Origin: Arthrobacter sulfonylureivorans
GTDB lineage: Bacteria > Actinomycetota > Actinomycetes > Actinomycetales > Micrococcaceae
NCBI GenBank assembly: GCA_004000035.1
Contig: RJAE01000007.1
Coordinates: 124,001 to 188,000 of the forward strand
Direction: 5' to 3'
DNA: 64,000 nucleotides
Made by a program: the position numbers and the translations under genes. The notes below the pieces were generated by a model. It worked only from the letters and a program-made list of their open reading frames with translations. It was not told the DNA's origin and ran no database searches. Shown here in pieces: positions 37,216-45,704 of this stretch. The first letter of the stretch is position 1, and every line of letters begins with the position of its first letter.

Positions 37216-38013
37216 CTAGTGCTTAGGAACAAATGCGATAACACGCGCGGGACTGCCCGTACCTCCTACCAAGCGCAAGGGCGCAACGATGATAAGGGCT
37301 CCAGTCGGTGGCAACCTGTCGAGATTCGTCAGTTGCGTTACACCGTACTTTCCAGCCCCGTGCATGTAGTAGTGCACAGGAGTTGGAGGATCAAACGTGG
37401 GGGAAGCGCCGGCGTCGGTTCCTACAGTTTGCACCCCGATACCCACGATTCCGGTTGATTGGGCTAGCCATTTGGCGCAGCCAGGGGCAATTCCAGGTGT
37501 GCGCGCAGTGCCTGACGCGTTGTTTAGGAATTGACCTACGTCGTGGATGCGCGAGTCCCACCCAGTGCGATACAGCAGCCAACCGCCTTCCGGCAGGGGT
37601 CCGTTGGCGGCCTCAAACTCCAAAACGTCCTCGACTGTCAGGAGATAGTCCGGGTCCTCCTCGACCTGTGCTGTTCGATCAATAACCACTGCGGGGCCGA
37701 TGAGCCGGGGAAGGGGCACACTGGCAACGTCATCACCGCCTTTGCCGCTAATCCAGTGGAGTGGGGCATCGAGGTGCGTCCCGACATGCTCCCCAAGTTC
37801 AAGGTGATTCCATCGCCACCGTGGCCCTCGGTCATCATAGTTTGACAACTCGGTCATTTTTAGCCCACTGGCATTAACAAAAGGGGCGGGAACGCGCATC
37901 ACTGGCGTATTTTCGGACAATGGCTGAGTCAAGTCCACAATTTCGACATTCCCCAGAGTTAAATCTGCGAGAAGATTATGGACGGCGTCAGGCTTTTCGG
38001 TTACTGCGGACAT
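37216..38013 (-). CDS. cyclase-family hydrolase, isatin hydrolase-like
   Basis: 265 residues from ATG 38013. The Mn-dependent cyclase/kynurenine-formamidase fold is shown by VEIVDLTQPLSENTPV, the metal motif GEHVGTHLDAPLHW (His76, His80, Asp82, His86) and GTDAG. The C-terminal TNLDRLPPTGALIIVAPLRL and GGTGSPARVIAFVPKH and the overall length agree closely with what I know of characterised isatin hydrolases, which open isatin to isatinate. Kynurenine formamidase is the main alternative. It is the last gene of an operon that also encodes a TPP decarboxylase-like enzyme and an aldehyde dehydrogenase, which fits isatin -> isatinate -> 2-aminobenzaldehyde -> anthranilate. Confidence 0.82.
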   Translation of the reverse strand: MSAVTEKPDAVHNLLADLTLGNVEIVDLTQPLSENTPVMRVPAPFVNASGLKMTELSNYDDRGPRWRWNHLELGEHVGTHLDAPLHWISGKGGDDVASVPLPRLIGPAVVIDRTAQVEEDPDYLLTVEDVLEFEAANGPLPEGGWLLYRTGWDSRIHDVGQFLNNASGTARTPGIAPGCAKWLAQSTGIVGIGVQTVGTDAGASPTFDPPTPVHYYMHGAGKYGVTQLTNLDRLPPTGALIIVAPLRLVGGTGSPARVIAFVPKH

Positions 38014-38098
38014 TGATACGCTCCATGAATTTGTTAGTGTCGCTTCTAGGTCTAATGATCAGACCGTGACTGCTGGCGGGTTATTCTCGACTAAACTC

Positions 38099-39010
38099 TC
38101 ACACCTGCATGAGGTCTGTACCGACTATGACTTCGCCGTCGTAAGTTTCCCGAACCAACCGCGTCCACTCTTCGGCGGTCACATGGTCGTTATCTGGAAG
38201 GATATGGTTAAGCACCAGACAGCCCACATTCGCCTCTTTGGCAATCCTCCCCACATCTTCCGGTGCCGTGTGGTCGTAACGGTAATGGGCGAGTACAGTC
38301 TCATTCGCGTTCGGGAATGTTTTGCGCATCGCCTCGTAGTGCAACACTTCGTGAACGAGGACATCGGTGTCCTTTGCAAAATTCACAATGTCGTCTTCTC
38401 CTCCGCGATCACCGCTGAACGTGACATCCAGGTCTGGAGTCTGGAATCTATAAGCAACGGCTGGAACCAGTCCATGCTGCACGCGCAAAGCCGTTACGGA
38501 CACTCGCTCATCTGACATCATTTGGAGAGGTCCATTTTTGATGTCGCCGTCCATGTCAATTTCATTTGCTCGCGGAACCCGATCGAAAGGCGATCTACCA
38601 GTCTCACGCTCCCTGAGTTCAAAGTCGAACGAATTAAGGCGAACGTAATCGTTCAAGTAGCCCTTGAGCCGCGGCGGCCCCCAAACATCAATTGGCTCCC
38701 GGCGACCGGCATACCACGCGTACGCCATGAAGTTCCCCAAGTCTGAATTATGATCAAAGTGCTGGTGCGTCACGAAAATGTGGTCGACATCCTCAAAGTT
38801 GAATCCAGCCCTAAGGAACTGTCCGGGTGCCCCGGCGCCACAGTCAATCAAGTAGGGCATCCCGTCGACTACTAGGACGCTTGCGGGGCCAGAGCGGGTC
38901 TCATTGCGGTGAATAGTTGGACCACCCCCTGTCCCAAGGAGGATGAGGCGTGTTCGGAGAGCATTCCGAACGGCGGTCTTCTCAGACGCTTTTAACAATG
39001 ATTCAGGCAC
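38099..39010 (-). CDS. metallo-beta-lactamase-fold hydrolase
   Basis: 303 residues from ATG 39010. The dinuclear-metal motif is VTHQHFDHNSD (His82, His84, Asp86, His87), with VQHGLVPAVAYRF, FSGDRGGEDD and a final His (LVLNHILPD). The layout matches the RNase Z/arylsulfatase-like MBL group, whose members include lactonases and cyclic-diester hydrolases. In this operon a lactone or lactam from the aromatic pathway would be a reasonable substrate, but this is inference. 85 bases separate it from the isatin-hydrolase-like gene. Confidence 0.85.
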   Translation of the reverse strand: MPESLLKASEKTAVRNALRTRLILLGTGGGPTIHRNETRSGPASVLVVDGMPYLIDCGAGAPGQFLRAGFNFEDVDHIFVTHQHFDHNSDLGNFMAYAWYAGRREPIDVWGPPRLKGYLNDYVRLNSFDFELRERETGRSPFDRVPRANEIDMDGDIKNGPLQMMSDERVSVTALRVQHGLVPAVAYRFQTPDLDVTFSGDRGGEDDIVNFAKDTDVLVHEVLHYEAMRKTFPNANETVLAHYRYDHTAPEDVGRIAKEANVGCLVLNHILPDNDHVTAEEWTRLVRETYDGEVIVGTDLMQV

Positions 39011-39097
39011 GGGACAATTCTCCTTTTATTACTACAGATTTCAACAAACTTGAGGCACAATATCTGCCGCCGGCCTTTCCGGCTGCTGAAGTCCGGA

Positions 39098-40750
39098 CTA
39101 TGCGAGGGCTGCTCTTGAATTGCCCGCCACCCATCCACCAACAACACTTGGATCGATCTTGACGTCGAGCACCATCGGCCCGTCTGGCTGCGCCAGCCAG
39201 GGCTGTAGCTTTTGCAGATCTTCTAGAGCCCGCATCGTTACTCCTTGGGCACCAACCGAATTCGCCATTGCAGCAAAATCTCGCTCTGGGAACCGCACGA
39301 GATCTACTTCCAGACCAATGGGTTCGAACCTGTGCACCTCAGCCCCATAGGCCGAATCGTTGTAAATCACCACTAGCAGGGGGATTTTGTGGCGGACCGC
39401 GGTGTCAAGTTCCTGAGGGCTAAGCATCCATCCGCCATCGCCGATGGCCAGCACGCTGATCCGGTCAGATCGTGCCATCCCTGCACCGATCCCTACCGCG
39501 AGGCCGAGGCCCACGGACTGGAACGACTGCGGATACAAAAAACCAGCAGCGTCGGGAACTTCCAAATACTTCGCAGCCCAGCCCATGAAGTGACCTGAAT
39601 CAATGGTCACCGTTCGCTCAACAGGCAGCGTTTTGTTGAGGGCAATAGTAAAACTTCGGGGGTCGATTCCATTCACCCCGTTGGCGGATGTGAACTCTGT
39701 TGAAGGATCGTGCTGAGTGAGCCGCGAGGCTAGTTCCGGAGTTCGGAAGCCGTCCTGCCGCCAATCGTCCTTTTCCAGTTCTTCGATCAGCGCCTGGGCG
39801 GTCGCTGCTGCGTCCCCTTGGACGGCCATCGAAATGGTTCGATGAGCGCCGAGTGCGGACGCCTCGATATCCACTTGAACGACAGGTATAGCTGAACTAA
39901 TCATCTGGCCATTACCCGTTGTCCAAGCATTCAAGCTAGCTCCGAAGGACAACACTAGATCGGCCTGCCCCAATACCTCGTTCGTGATGGGCGATGCAAA
40001 GCTGCCAGCGATGCCTAAGTCGAACGGCTGCCCGGCAAACATTCCCTTTGCGGGTGCAGAGACCGCCAGGACGGCTCCAATCCGTTCAGCAAGCTCAATC
40101 AAGGGAGCGCAAGCCCCGGATCGGATGGCGCCGCGACCGGCAATAATTAGAGGATGACGAGCCGAACGAATTCTGTCTGCGGCAGCCGTCACGGCAGCAG
40201 GTGCGGGCCAGATGGCCTCGGGCGTCGGCATGTGGGGTGGGAGTTCGCTTTCCGCCGGCACTTCAGCATGGACCAAATCCAAGGGAACCATCAACACAAT
40301 AGGAAGAAGTTCCGCGCCCGCACGGTAAATGGAACGGGCAAGGTCCTCGACGGCTGTCTTTTCACTTCGAACATACTCGACGCCTGCCCCCAAAGCCCGG
40401 CAGACAGCGCTCTGGTCGATGTTAAGATTCCCATGCCGCGACGTCCTCGGCGTGTCAATGGCGACGACAACCATAGGCGTATGACTCTTCACTGCCTCTG
40501 TAAGGGCAGTTAGGCCGTTGGTGAGGCCAGGCCCTTGGGAAAGCATCGCCACACCAACTTCGCCAGTAGTGCGTGACCAACCGTCGACTAATCCGACAGC
40601 TCCGGCTTCATGATTAGTACCGCAGTACTTCACACCAGCAGCGCGAGCCGCATGAACGATCTCATAGTTGCCGCTTCCGGGGAGACCGGCCATAAATGTG
40701 ATTCCAAGCTTGGGGAGCGCTTGCCCCAGTGCTTCGAGAACGAGACTCAT
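39098..40750 (-). CDS. thiamine-diphosphate-dependent decarboxylase-like enzyme
   Basis: 550 residues from ATG 40750, preceded by GAGGAG and overlapping a tiny upstream ORF (ATGA). PYR-domain Glu in GTNHEAGAVGLVDGWSR, central domain about 190-330, PP-domain TPP/Mg motif GDGGWMLSPQELDTAVRHKIPLLVVIYNDSAYG. It is in the acetolactate synthase/benzoylformate decarboxylase group. Isatinate is 2-aminophenylglyoxylate, an analogue of benzoylformate, so isatinate decarboxylation to 2-aminobenzaldehyde is the best hypothesis given the neighbours. Acetolactate synthase is less likely, with no regulatory subunit nearby. Confidence 0.85.
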   Translation of the reverse strand: MSLVLEALGQALPKLGITFMAGLPGSGNYEIVHAARAAGVKYCGTNHEAGAVGLVDGWSRTTGEVGVAMLSQGPGLTNGLTALTEAVKSHTPMVVVAIDTPRTSRHGNLNIDQSAVCRALGAGVEYVRSEKTAVEDLARSIYRAGAELLPIVLMVPLDLVHAEVPAESELPPHMPTPEAIWPAPAAVTAAADRIRSARHPLIIAGRGAIRSGACAPLIELAERIGAVLAVSAPAKGMFAGQPFDLGIAGSFASPITNEVLGQADLVLSFGASLNAWTTGNGQMISSAIPVVQVDIEASALGAHRTISMAVQGDAAATAQALIEELEKDDWRQDGFRTPELASRLTQHDPSTEFTSANGVNGIDPRSFTIALNKTLPVERTVTIDSGHFMGWAAKYLEVPDAAGFLYPQSFQSVGLGLAVGIGAGMARSDRISVLAIGDGGWMLSPQELDTAVRHKIPLLVVIYNDSAYGAEVHRFEPIGLEVDLVRFPERDFAAMANSVGAQGVTMRALEDLQKLQPWLAQPDGPMVLDVKIDPSVVGGWVAGNSRAALA

Positions 40751-40905
40751 ACGACCACTCCTCTGTCCTGCCACCGAGAAAAGCATGTAGCGTGGCTATC
40801 CCGTATAAATGCATCTTCGACATTCTGGGTCATCTCAGTCGCATTACCGGAGCTCTCTTGATTACAAGATGAAAGATTTATGGCTAGATCAGCGCCGTGA
40901 GACAT
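40747..40905 (-). CDS. tiny ORF (52 aa) coupled to the TPP enzyme
   Basis: The reverse strand opens at ATG 40905 (beginning MSHGADLAINLSSC), with AAGGGA five bases upstream, and stops in TGA (40749-40747) overlapping the ATG of the TPP enzyme. The peptide is hydrophilic and ends FSRWQDRGVVV. No family recognised. Good start context and the ATGA overlap support translation. Confidence 0.5.
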   Translation of the reverse strand: MSHGADLAINLSSCNQESSGNATEMTQNVEDAFIRDSHATCFSRWQDRGVVV

Positions 40906-41048
40906 GTGATTCCCTTTCCAGTAGTTGTGCGTAAGTTCGCTCGAGGAATTCGTTGTCCCGCTTTTTGATAGCTTGCCGCCAAGTTCAACATCCGGCTGGC
41001 CCTGAATTCGTCTTTCGACAACGGATCAGCATGGCATTCCAGACTCAT
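40884..41048 (-). CDS. tiny ORF (54 aa) coupled to the aldehyde dehydrogenase
   Basis: It starts at ATG 41048, whose last bases overlap the TGA of the aldehyde dehydrogenase, and ends at TAG 40884, 22 bases inside the next tiny ORF. It begins MSLECHADPLSKDEFRASRM. Near an A5 run (reverse strand, 40966-40962) a second frame opens that reads KRDNEFLERTYAQLLERESH, helical and protein-like, ending at TGA 40889; a one-base shift there would give a more natural small protein. Function unknown. Confidence 0.45.
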   Translation of the reverse strand: MSLECHADPLSKDEFRASRMLNLAASYQKAGQRIPRANLRTTTGKGITCLTALI

Positions 41049-42541
41049 CGGATCGAGAACGGGTCGCGGGTGGATCCGGCTAGCTCTACCCAGACGGTCT
41101 TTGTCTCGCAGTAGGCACGCATCGCCTCGATACCGTTCTCCCTGCCCAGACCACTCAGCCCAAAGCCTCCAAAGGGTGCTGCCGGAGAATATGCACGGTA
41201 AGTATTTATCCAGACGGTTCCGGCTCGAAGGCTCCGAGCGACGCGATGCACTCGGTGTACGTTTTGACTCCAGACACCTGCAGCTAGTCCGTACTTGGTG
41301 TTATTCGCCAAGGCGATCGCTTCATCCTCGGTCCTAAACTTCATGACTGCGAGGACTGGGCCGAACACCTCCTCCTGGGCAACTTCCATCTCAGGCCGGA
41401 CACCGGTGAGAATCGTGGGCTCAACAAACCACCCTTCCAAACCCGGGGGTACACCGCCGCCGCACTCCACTGTGGCTCCCTCAAGTTTGGCTGTCTCGAT
41501 CCGATCCAACACCTTGTCATGCTGAATTTTGTTGACGACCGGTCCCATTTGGGTCATGGAATCTACCGGTGATCCGATCCGGATCTTCCGTGCCCGCGCC
41601 ACTAGCTCCGAGACGAGGGAATCGTGAAGGGACTCATGGACTAGGAGCCGTGAACCGGCAATGCAAGTCTGTCCAGTGCCGATGAAAATTCCATTCATTA
41701 TTCCGTTGATAGCAGCCTCTATATCTGCATCTTCAAACACTATCTGCGCGGACTTTCCGCCCAACTCAAGTGTCACGCGCGTTAGATTCGTCATGGCGGA
41801 CTTGCCGACGGAAATCCCCGTTGCAGTGGAACCGGTGAATGCGACTTTGTTGACGCCGGGATGTGCCGTAATGGCTTGGCCGACTGCAGGGCCGAAACCA
41901 GTAACGACGTTGTAAGCTCCCTTTGGAAGCCCCGATTCGGACAGGAGCTCTCCGAAAGCCAGAGCTGTCGTGGGCGTGTAGTCAGAGGGTTTGACTACGA
42001 TAGTGCAGCCAGCGGCAAGAGCCGGAGCGACCTTCCAAGCCATAAGCAACAAGGGCGCGTTCCAAGGAACAATTACTCCAACAACACCAACAGGGACGGG
42101 CTCGGTGTACACGAGCATGTCCTTTTGATCGGTCGAAATGGTCTCGCCCGTGTATTTGTCGGCTAAGCCAGCGTAGTAATTGAACCACTCAGCCACAAAG
42201 GTGATCTGAGCTTTCGCATCATTGAGCAGTCGGCCACTGTCGCGGGCTTCCAACTGCGCGAGGCGTTCGCCGTCACGCATGACGAGTTCGCCGATTCGAC
42301 GAAGGATGCGTGCTCGATCGAAGCCTGTCGTGCCGCCCCAGGATCCCGCCAAGGCCGCTTGAGCCGCAGCAACAGCTGCATCGACATCCGTTGCGTCTCC
42401 ATCCGGCACCTGGGCCCAAGCCCGTCGAGTAGCTGGGTCGACGGAGTCGAATGTCTTGCCTGACAATGCCGGCACATCCTGGCCATTGATAAGCATGGAA
42501 TATCTGAGCAGCTGGGAATCCTGGAGTACGGTAGCAGTCAC
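41045..42541 (-). CDS. NAD(P)-dependent aldehyde dehydrogenase of the island
   Basis: 498 residues from GTG 42541, with GAGG six bases upstream. ALDH motifs are VPWNAPLLLMAWKVAPALAAG (Asn/Lys region), FTGSTATGISVGK (NAD binding), TLELGGKSAQ (general base Glu), GTGQTCIAGSR (nucleophile Cys) and EEVFGPVLAV. It resembles aromatic or hydroxymuconic semialdehyde dehydrogenases. In this operon it could oxidise 2-aminobenzaldehyde made by the TPP enzyme. It has its own promoter with a palindrome, so it may start a subtranscript. Confidence 0.93.
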   Translation of the reverse strand: MTATVLQDSQLLRYSMLINGQDVPALSGKTFDSVDPATRRAWAQVPDGDATDVDAAVAAAQAALAGSWGGTTGFDRARILRRIGELVMRDGERLAQLEARDSGRLLNDAKAQITFVAEWFNYYAGLADKYTGETISTDQKDMLVYTEPVPVGVVGVIVPWNAPLLLMAWKVAPALAAGCTIVVKPSDYTPTTALAFGELLSESGLPKGAYNVVTGFGPAVGQAITAHPGVNKVAFTGSTATGISVGKSAMTNLTRVTLELGGKSAQIVFEDADIEAAINGIMNGIFIGTGQTCIAGSRLLVHESLHDSLVSELVARARKIRIGSPVDSMTQMGPVVNKIQHDKVLDRIETAKLEGATVECGGGVPPGLEGWFVEPTILTGVRPEMEVAQEEVFGPVLAVMKFRTEDEAIALANNTKYGLAAGVWSQNVHRVHRVARSLRAGTVWINTYRAYSPAAPFGGFGLSGLGRENGIEAMRAYCETKTVWVELAGSTRDPFSIR

Positions 42542-42581
42542 TAGGAGCCTCTTTCGCAAGGAATTCTGGACGATATAGAAA

Positions 42582-42612
42582 TACTAAACAGATCACTCTG
42601 TTGGGTTGTCAA
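42582..42612 (-). promoter_or_regulatory. promoter with palindrome before the aldehyde dehydrogenase
   Basis: On the reverse strand, TTGACA (42612-42607) is followed after 18 bases by TTTAGT (42588-42583), or after 19 by TTAGTA. The spacer is nearly filled by AACAGA-N4-TCTGTT (42587-42602), a perfect-armed inverted repeat ideally placed for repression. Confidence 0.6.
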
Positions 42613-42825
42613 TAGATTTTCACATTTGACTGGAGGTTACGGCTTTTTTGAGCCCGCACTCTGAGTCTGGTGGCAATTTCATCTCGTAAAGAGCCGTAAT
42701 TTGGCAATAATCAGGGATTACACATCCTGTTCCACGGTCGAACGCCTATACTCCGCCCTTCGTCGAAACAGTTACTTTCTCCCCTTCGTGGATGAGTTGC
42801 CCATCTGACGGAGGCCGTCAAGCCA

Positions 42826-43578
42826 CTAATACCGTCCAGAGAGTAGTTCTCCAGCATTAGGGACGTAGGTTTTCAGGCCTAGAGTCTTGAGCATTTGGTA
42901 AGTGGTGGCGATCGCTGCGGTGATGACCGGTTTGCCGATGGCGTCCTGTACCTGCTGGACAGCTTCGAGAGAAGGCATCTGCACGCAAGCAGAGAGCACA
43001 ACCACGTCGGCTTCGCTATGATCCAGGTCCTTGACGATGTCCACCAGAGCAAGCGGGTCGCGTGAACCTACTTCCAGGTTGTCCGGAATTTCCAACGCAA
43101 TGTAGTTGGTGACGCGAATGCCTTCATTCTCGATGTACTCGGCCACGGATCGGGTCAACGGCTCCATATAGGGTGCGATGATCGCGGTGCTTTTGGCTCC
43201 AAGTACGCGCAGCGCTTCCACGAGTGCTCCGGCGCTGGTAACCACTGGCGTGGGAGATCCGGCATCGGCTGCACGGCTTTCCAGCTGTGCCTGTGACTTC
43301 TCATGGTAGCCGGGTCCGCGGCTCATGATGGCCACAAGGCACGCATAGCCCATCACGTCCACGCGTGCGTCGGCCAGTTCCACCGCGCAGCGCTGGGAGT
43401 CGTCATCCATCGCCTCGAGTTGTTCCTTCGTCACCTCCGTCATCCTCATGCGGCTGGAATGAAAGCTAAATCGATCAGGTTCCACCTGTTCGCGAGCATG
43501 GAACATGGCCGGGATTTCGGTCTCCATGGTGATGTTCGAGCTGGGCACGATCTGCCCGATCCGGTACTTGCGGGTCAC
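42826..43578 (-). CDS. maiA: maleate cis-trans isomerase
   Basis: 250 residues from GTG 43578, with AAGGA six bases upstream. The Asp/Glu racemase-like fold has Cys80 in VMGYACLVAIMSRGPGYH and Cys198 in VVLSACVQMPS, the catalytic pair of maleate isomerase, plus IVPSSNITMETEIPAM, FHSSRMRMTEVTKEQLEAMD and LEIPDNLEVG, which are specific to MaiA/NicE rather than arylmalonate decarboxylase or hydantoin racemase. It converts maleate to fumarate. In nicotinate pathways it works with NicD/NicF; here it follows gentisate-dioxygenase and FAH genes, suggesting maleate arises from maleylpyruvate hydrolysis. 23 bases after the FAH gene. Confidence 0.9.
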   Translation of the reverse strand: MTRKYRIGQIVPSSNITMETEIPAMFHAREQVEPDRFSFHSSRMRMTEVTKEQLEAMDDDSQRCAVELADARVDVMGYACLVAIMSRGPGYHEKSQAQLESRAADAGSPTPVVTSAGALVEALRVLGAKSTAIIAPYMEPLTRSVAEYIENEGIRVTNYIALEIPDNLEVGSRDPLALVDIVKDLDHSEADVVVLSACVQMPSLEAVQQVQDAIGKPVITAAIATTYQMLKTLGLKTYVPNAGELLSGRY

Positions 43579-43601
43579 AGTTATTCCTTCGTAGGAGGGG
43601 G

Positions 43602-44504
43602 TCAGACAGCAACAACGGGGTTGGACAGTGTGCCGATTTTCTCGATCGTTAGCTCAACGGTGTCGCCGGGGACCAGGTATTGGGGCGGAGTCTGGGCAGC
43701 TCCGACCCCGGACGGGGATCCGGTGGCGATCACGTCGCCTGGCTCCAAAGTCATACCGGAGGTGATATCGGCGATCAGCTCGGCGATGGAAAAGAGCATG
43801 TGCCGGGTGTTCGAGTTCTGCATTTCGACACCGTTCACGGTCAGCCGGACATCCAGATCCTGCGGGTCACCAATTTCTTGGGCAGTCACGATCCAAGGAC
43901 CGAAAGGGGCGTAAGAGTCTTGGCCCTTGGAAAAGAACCATTGTCCCGACCGGCGCTGGTCGCGAGCGCTGATGTCGTTAGTGATCGTGTAGCCGAAAAC
44001 GTAGTCCAGGGCATCCTCGCGGCTGACATTTTTTGCCGTTTTGCCGATCACCACGGCCAATTCGCATTCCCAGTCCAGCTGCTTGGTCAGACCCGCGTCG
44101 TGCCTGATGGCTTCCCCGGGGCCGACGACGGCGGTGGCCGGTTTGGAGAACAACACTGGCCGGGTGGGAAGTTCCTTGTCGGTGTCCAGCGTGCGGCTGG
44201 ACTCTGCTACGTGTTCCACATAGTTGAGGCCGACGCCGACAATCTTAGTGGGGCGGTGCGGGGCCTTTAGGGACACGTCGGCGAGTTGGTAGACGGTGCC
44301 GGCCGGCCAACTCCCGGCGGCTTTCTGCAGCCCGGCCTCCGCAGCACGGACAGCGGACGGGTTCGTCACGTAGGAGATGAGTGTGTCCGGAAGGTCCTTT
44401 CCGGTTGCAGTGCCAAAGGCCTGCAGATCGATGATGGTCGACTCGTTGATCAGAACACCAGCCCGGGCCGAGGCTCCGGGGGATTCAAAGGTAACAAACT
44501 TCAT
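43602..44504 (-). CDS. fumarylacetoacetate hydrolase-family enzyme, probable maleyl-/fumarylpyruvate hydrolase
   Basis: 300 residues from ATG 44504. An N-terminal cap domain precedes the FAH core: IVGVGLNYVEHVAES, the metal ligands in LDWECELAVVIGKTAKNVS, YTITNDISARDQR, GKGQD-like SKGQDSYAPFGPWIV and GDVIATGSPSGVG. These enzymes hydrolyse 2,4-diketo acids. Located between the gentisate-type dioxygenase and maleate isomerase, it most likely splits the ring-cleavage product: either maleylpyruvate to maleate + pyruvate (then isomerised by MaiA) or fumarylpyruvate. No glutathione- or mycothiol-dependent maleylpyruvate isomerase is present, which favours the first. Confidence 0.88.
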   Translation of the reverse strand: MKFVTFESPGASARAGVLINESTIIDLQAFGTATGKDLPDTLISYVTNPSAVRAAEAGLQKAAGSWPAGTVYQLADVSLKAPHRPTKIVGVGLNYVEHVAESSRTLDTDKELPTRPVLFSKPATAVVGPGEAIRHDAGLTKQLDWECELAVVIGKTAKNVSREDALDYVFGYTITNDISARDQRRSGQWFFSKGQDSYAPFGPWIVTAQEIGDPQDLDVRLTVNGVEMQNSNTRHMLFSIAELIADITSGMTLEPGDVIATGSPSGVGAAQTPPQYLVPGDTVELTIEKIGTLSNPVVAV

Positions 44505-44591
44505 TGTCGTGGGTTCTCCATGATGAAAAGTGGATGTTGTGCCAGGTCGGACGACAGCCCGTCCGACCTGGCGTGTCAGAACTAGGTCGGC

Positions 44592-45704
44592 CTAAAAGTC
44601 CAGGTATTGAACGCCGCCGTTGGCGTCGTAGCCTTCTTCAACCCAGAGGTCCAGGGACTTCATCGTGGGGAAGTCGTTGAAGGAGAACAGGCAGGCGTCG
44701 TCGTTCGCGTCGTCATTGTGGTGCTCATGCCAAGCCCATGACGGGACGACAAAGACGTCCTTTTCCTTCCAATCGAAACGCTGGCCGTTGATGATGGAGT
44801 GGCCCTTGCCCTTGGCCACGTTGTAGACCACGTTGCCGGTATGGCGATGGGACAGTGTTCCCTGGCCTGCCTGGAGCAGCTGCATGTGTGCACCCATCGT
44901 CGGCATCACCGATCCGCCCGTCATGGGGTTCACATACTCCATGATGACGCCGTCATAGGGGGTGCCGTCGGAAACCTTGGCGAGGTTGAGCAGCGCCTCG
45001 TAGGTCTTTTCCCACGGGAAGGCCAACAGCGGGGAGTACTTCTTGTTCCAGTCGAAACCAACCGGCTTCAGCGTTCCAGCTCCGTGGCGGAGCACCGTAG
45101 AGTTCAAGACCTTGCCAGGCACTTGATGCAATTCCGGATGAACTGCATAGAAGTTGGCATCCAGCGTGTTGATCAGCGGGATATCCAGGCCATCCTGCCA
45201 AATCACTGGGGAGGTATCGGAATCGTTGCCGTGCTCGTGCCAGGTTCCACGGGGCGTGATGGCAAAGTCCCGGGGGCCTACCGTGAGCCGGTCGCCTTCG
45301 ACGATCGTCCAAGCGCCTTCTCCTTCGAGCACGAAGCGCAGTGCGGAGGCGGCGTGACGGTGGGCCGACATGGACTCCCCCGGGTTCATGATCTGCAGGC
45401 CGGTGTACAACAAGCCCACCGCTGCACTCACGTCCTTGCGACCCGGATTGGCCATGTATACCACCCTGCGGCCGGCGTCGTCGCCCGTGACCAGCTTGGC
45501 CGCCTCGATCAATTTGGGCCGCAGCGCCTCGTAGGACCAGTGCATCGGCACCGCTTTCGGCTGCGGATACCACGGCTCGATTTCGTTAGCCACGGTCCAC
45601 AACGCCGCCGTGTTCATCTCCTCCAGCTCGGAGTAGAACGCCTTCAGTTCTTCGGTATCCCGGACCCGGGCGCGGCCGATCTGATCATCATCAATGGTGG
45701 TCAT
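44592..45704 (-). CDS. gentisate 1,2-dioxygenase-type bicupin
   Basis: 370 residues from ATG 45704, with AAGGAGG, overlapping the nitrilase stop by four bases. Two cupins: the N-terminal one contains NPGESMSAHRHAASALRFVLEG (Fe ligands His115 and His117) with a later His in PRGTWHEHGND; the C-terminal cupin has LSHRHTGNVVYNVAKGKG. Length and motifs fit gentisate 1,2-dioxygenase, which opens gentisate to maleylpyruvate. Close relatives act on salicylate, 5-aminosalicylate, hydroxyanthranilate or 1-hydroxy-2-naphthoate, so the exact ring substrate is open. Confidence 0.9.
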   Translation of the reverse strand: MTTIDDDQIGRARVRDTEELKAFYSELEEMNTAALWTVANEIEPWYPQPKAVPMHWSYEALRPKLIEAAKLVTGDDAGRRVVYMANPGRKDVSAAVGLLYTGLQIMNPGESMSAHRHAASALRFVLEGEGAWTIVEGDRLTVGPRDFAITPRGTWHEHGNDSDTSPVIWQDGLDIPLINTLDANFYAVHPELHQVPGKVLNSTVLRHGAGTLKPVGFDWNKKYSPLLAFPWEKTYEALLNLAKVSDGTPYDGVIMEYVNPMTGGSVMPTMGAHMQLLQAGQGTLSHRHTGNVVYNVAKGKGHSIINGQRFDWKEKDVFVVPSWAWHEHHNDDANDDACLFSFNDFPTMKSLDLWVEEGYDANGGVQYLDF

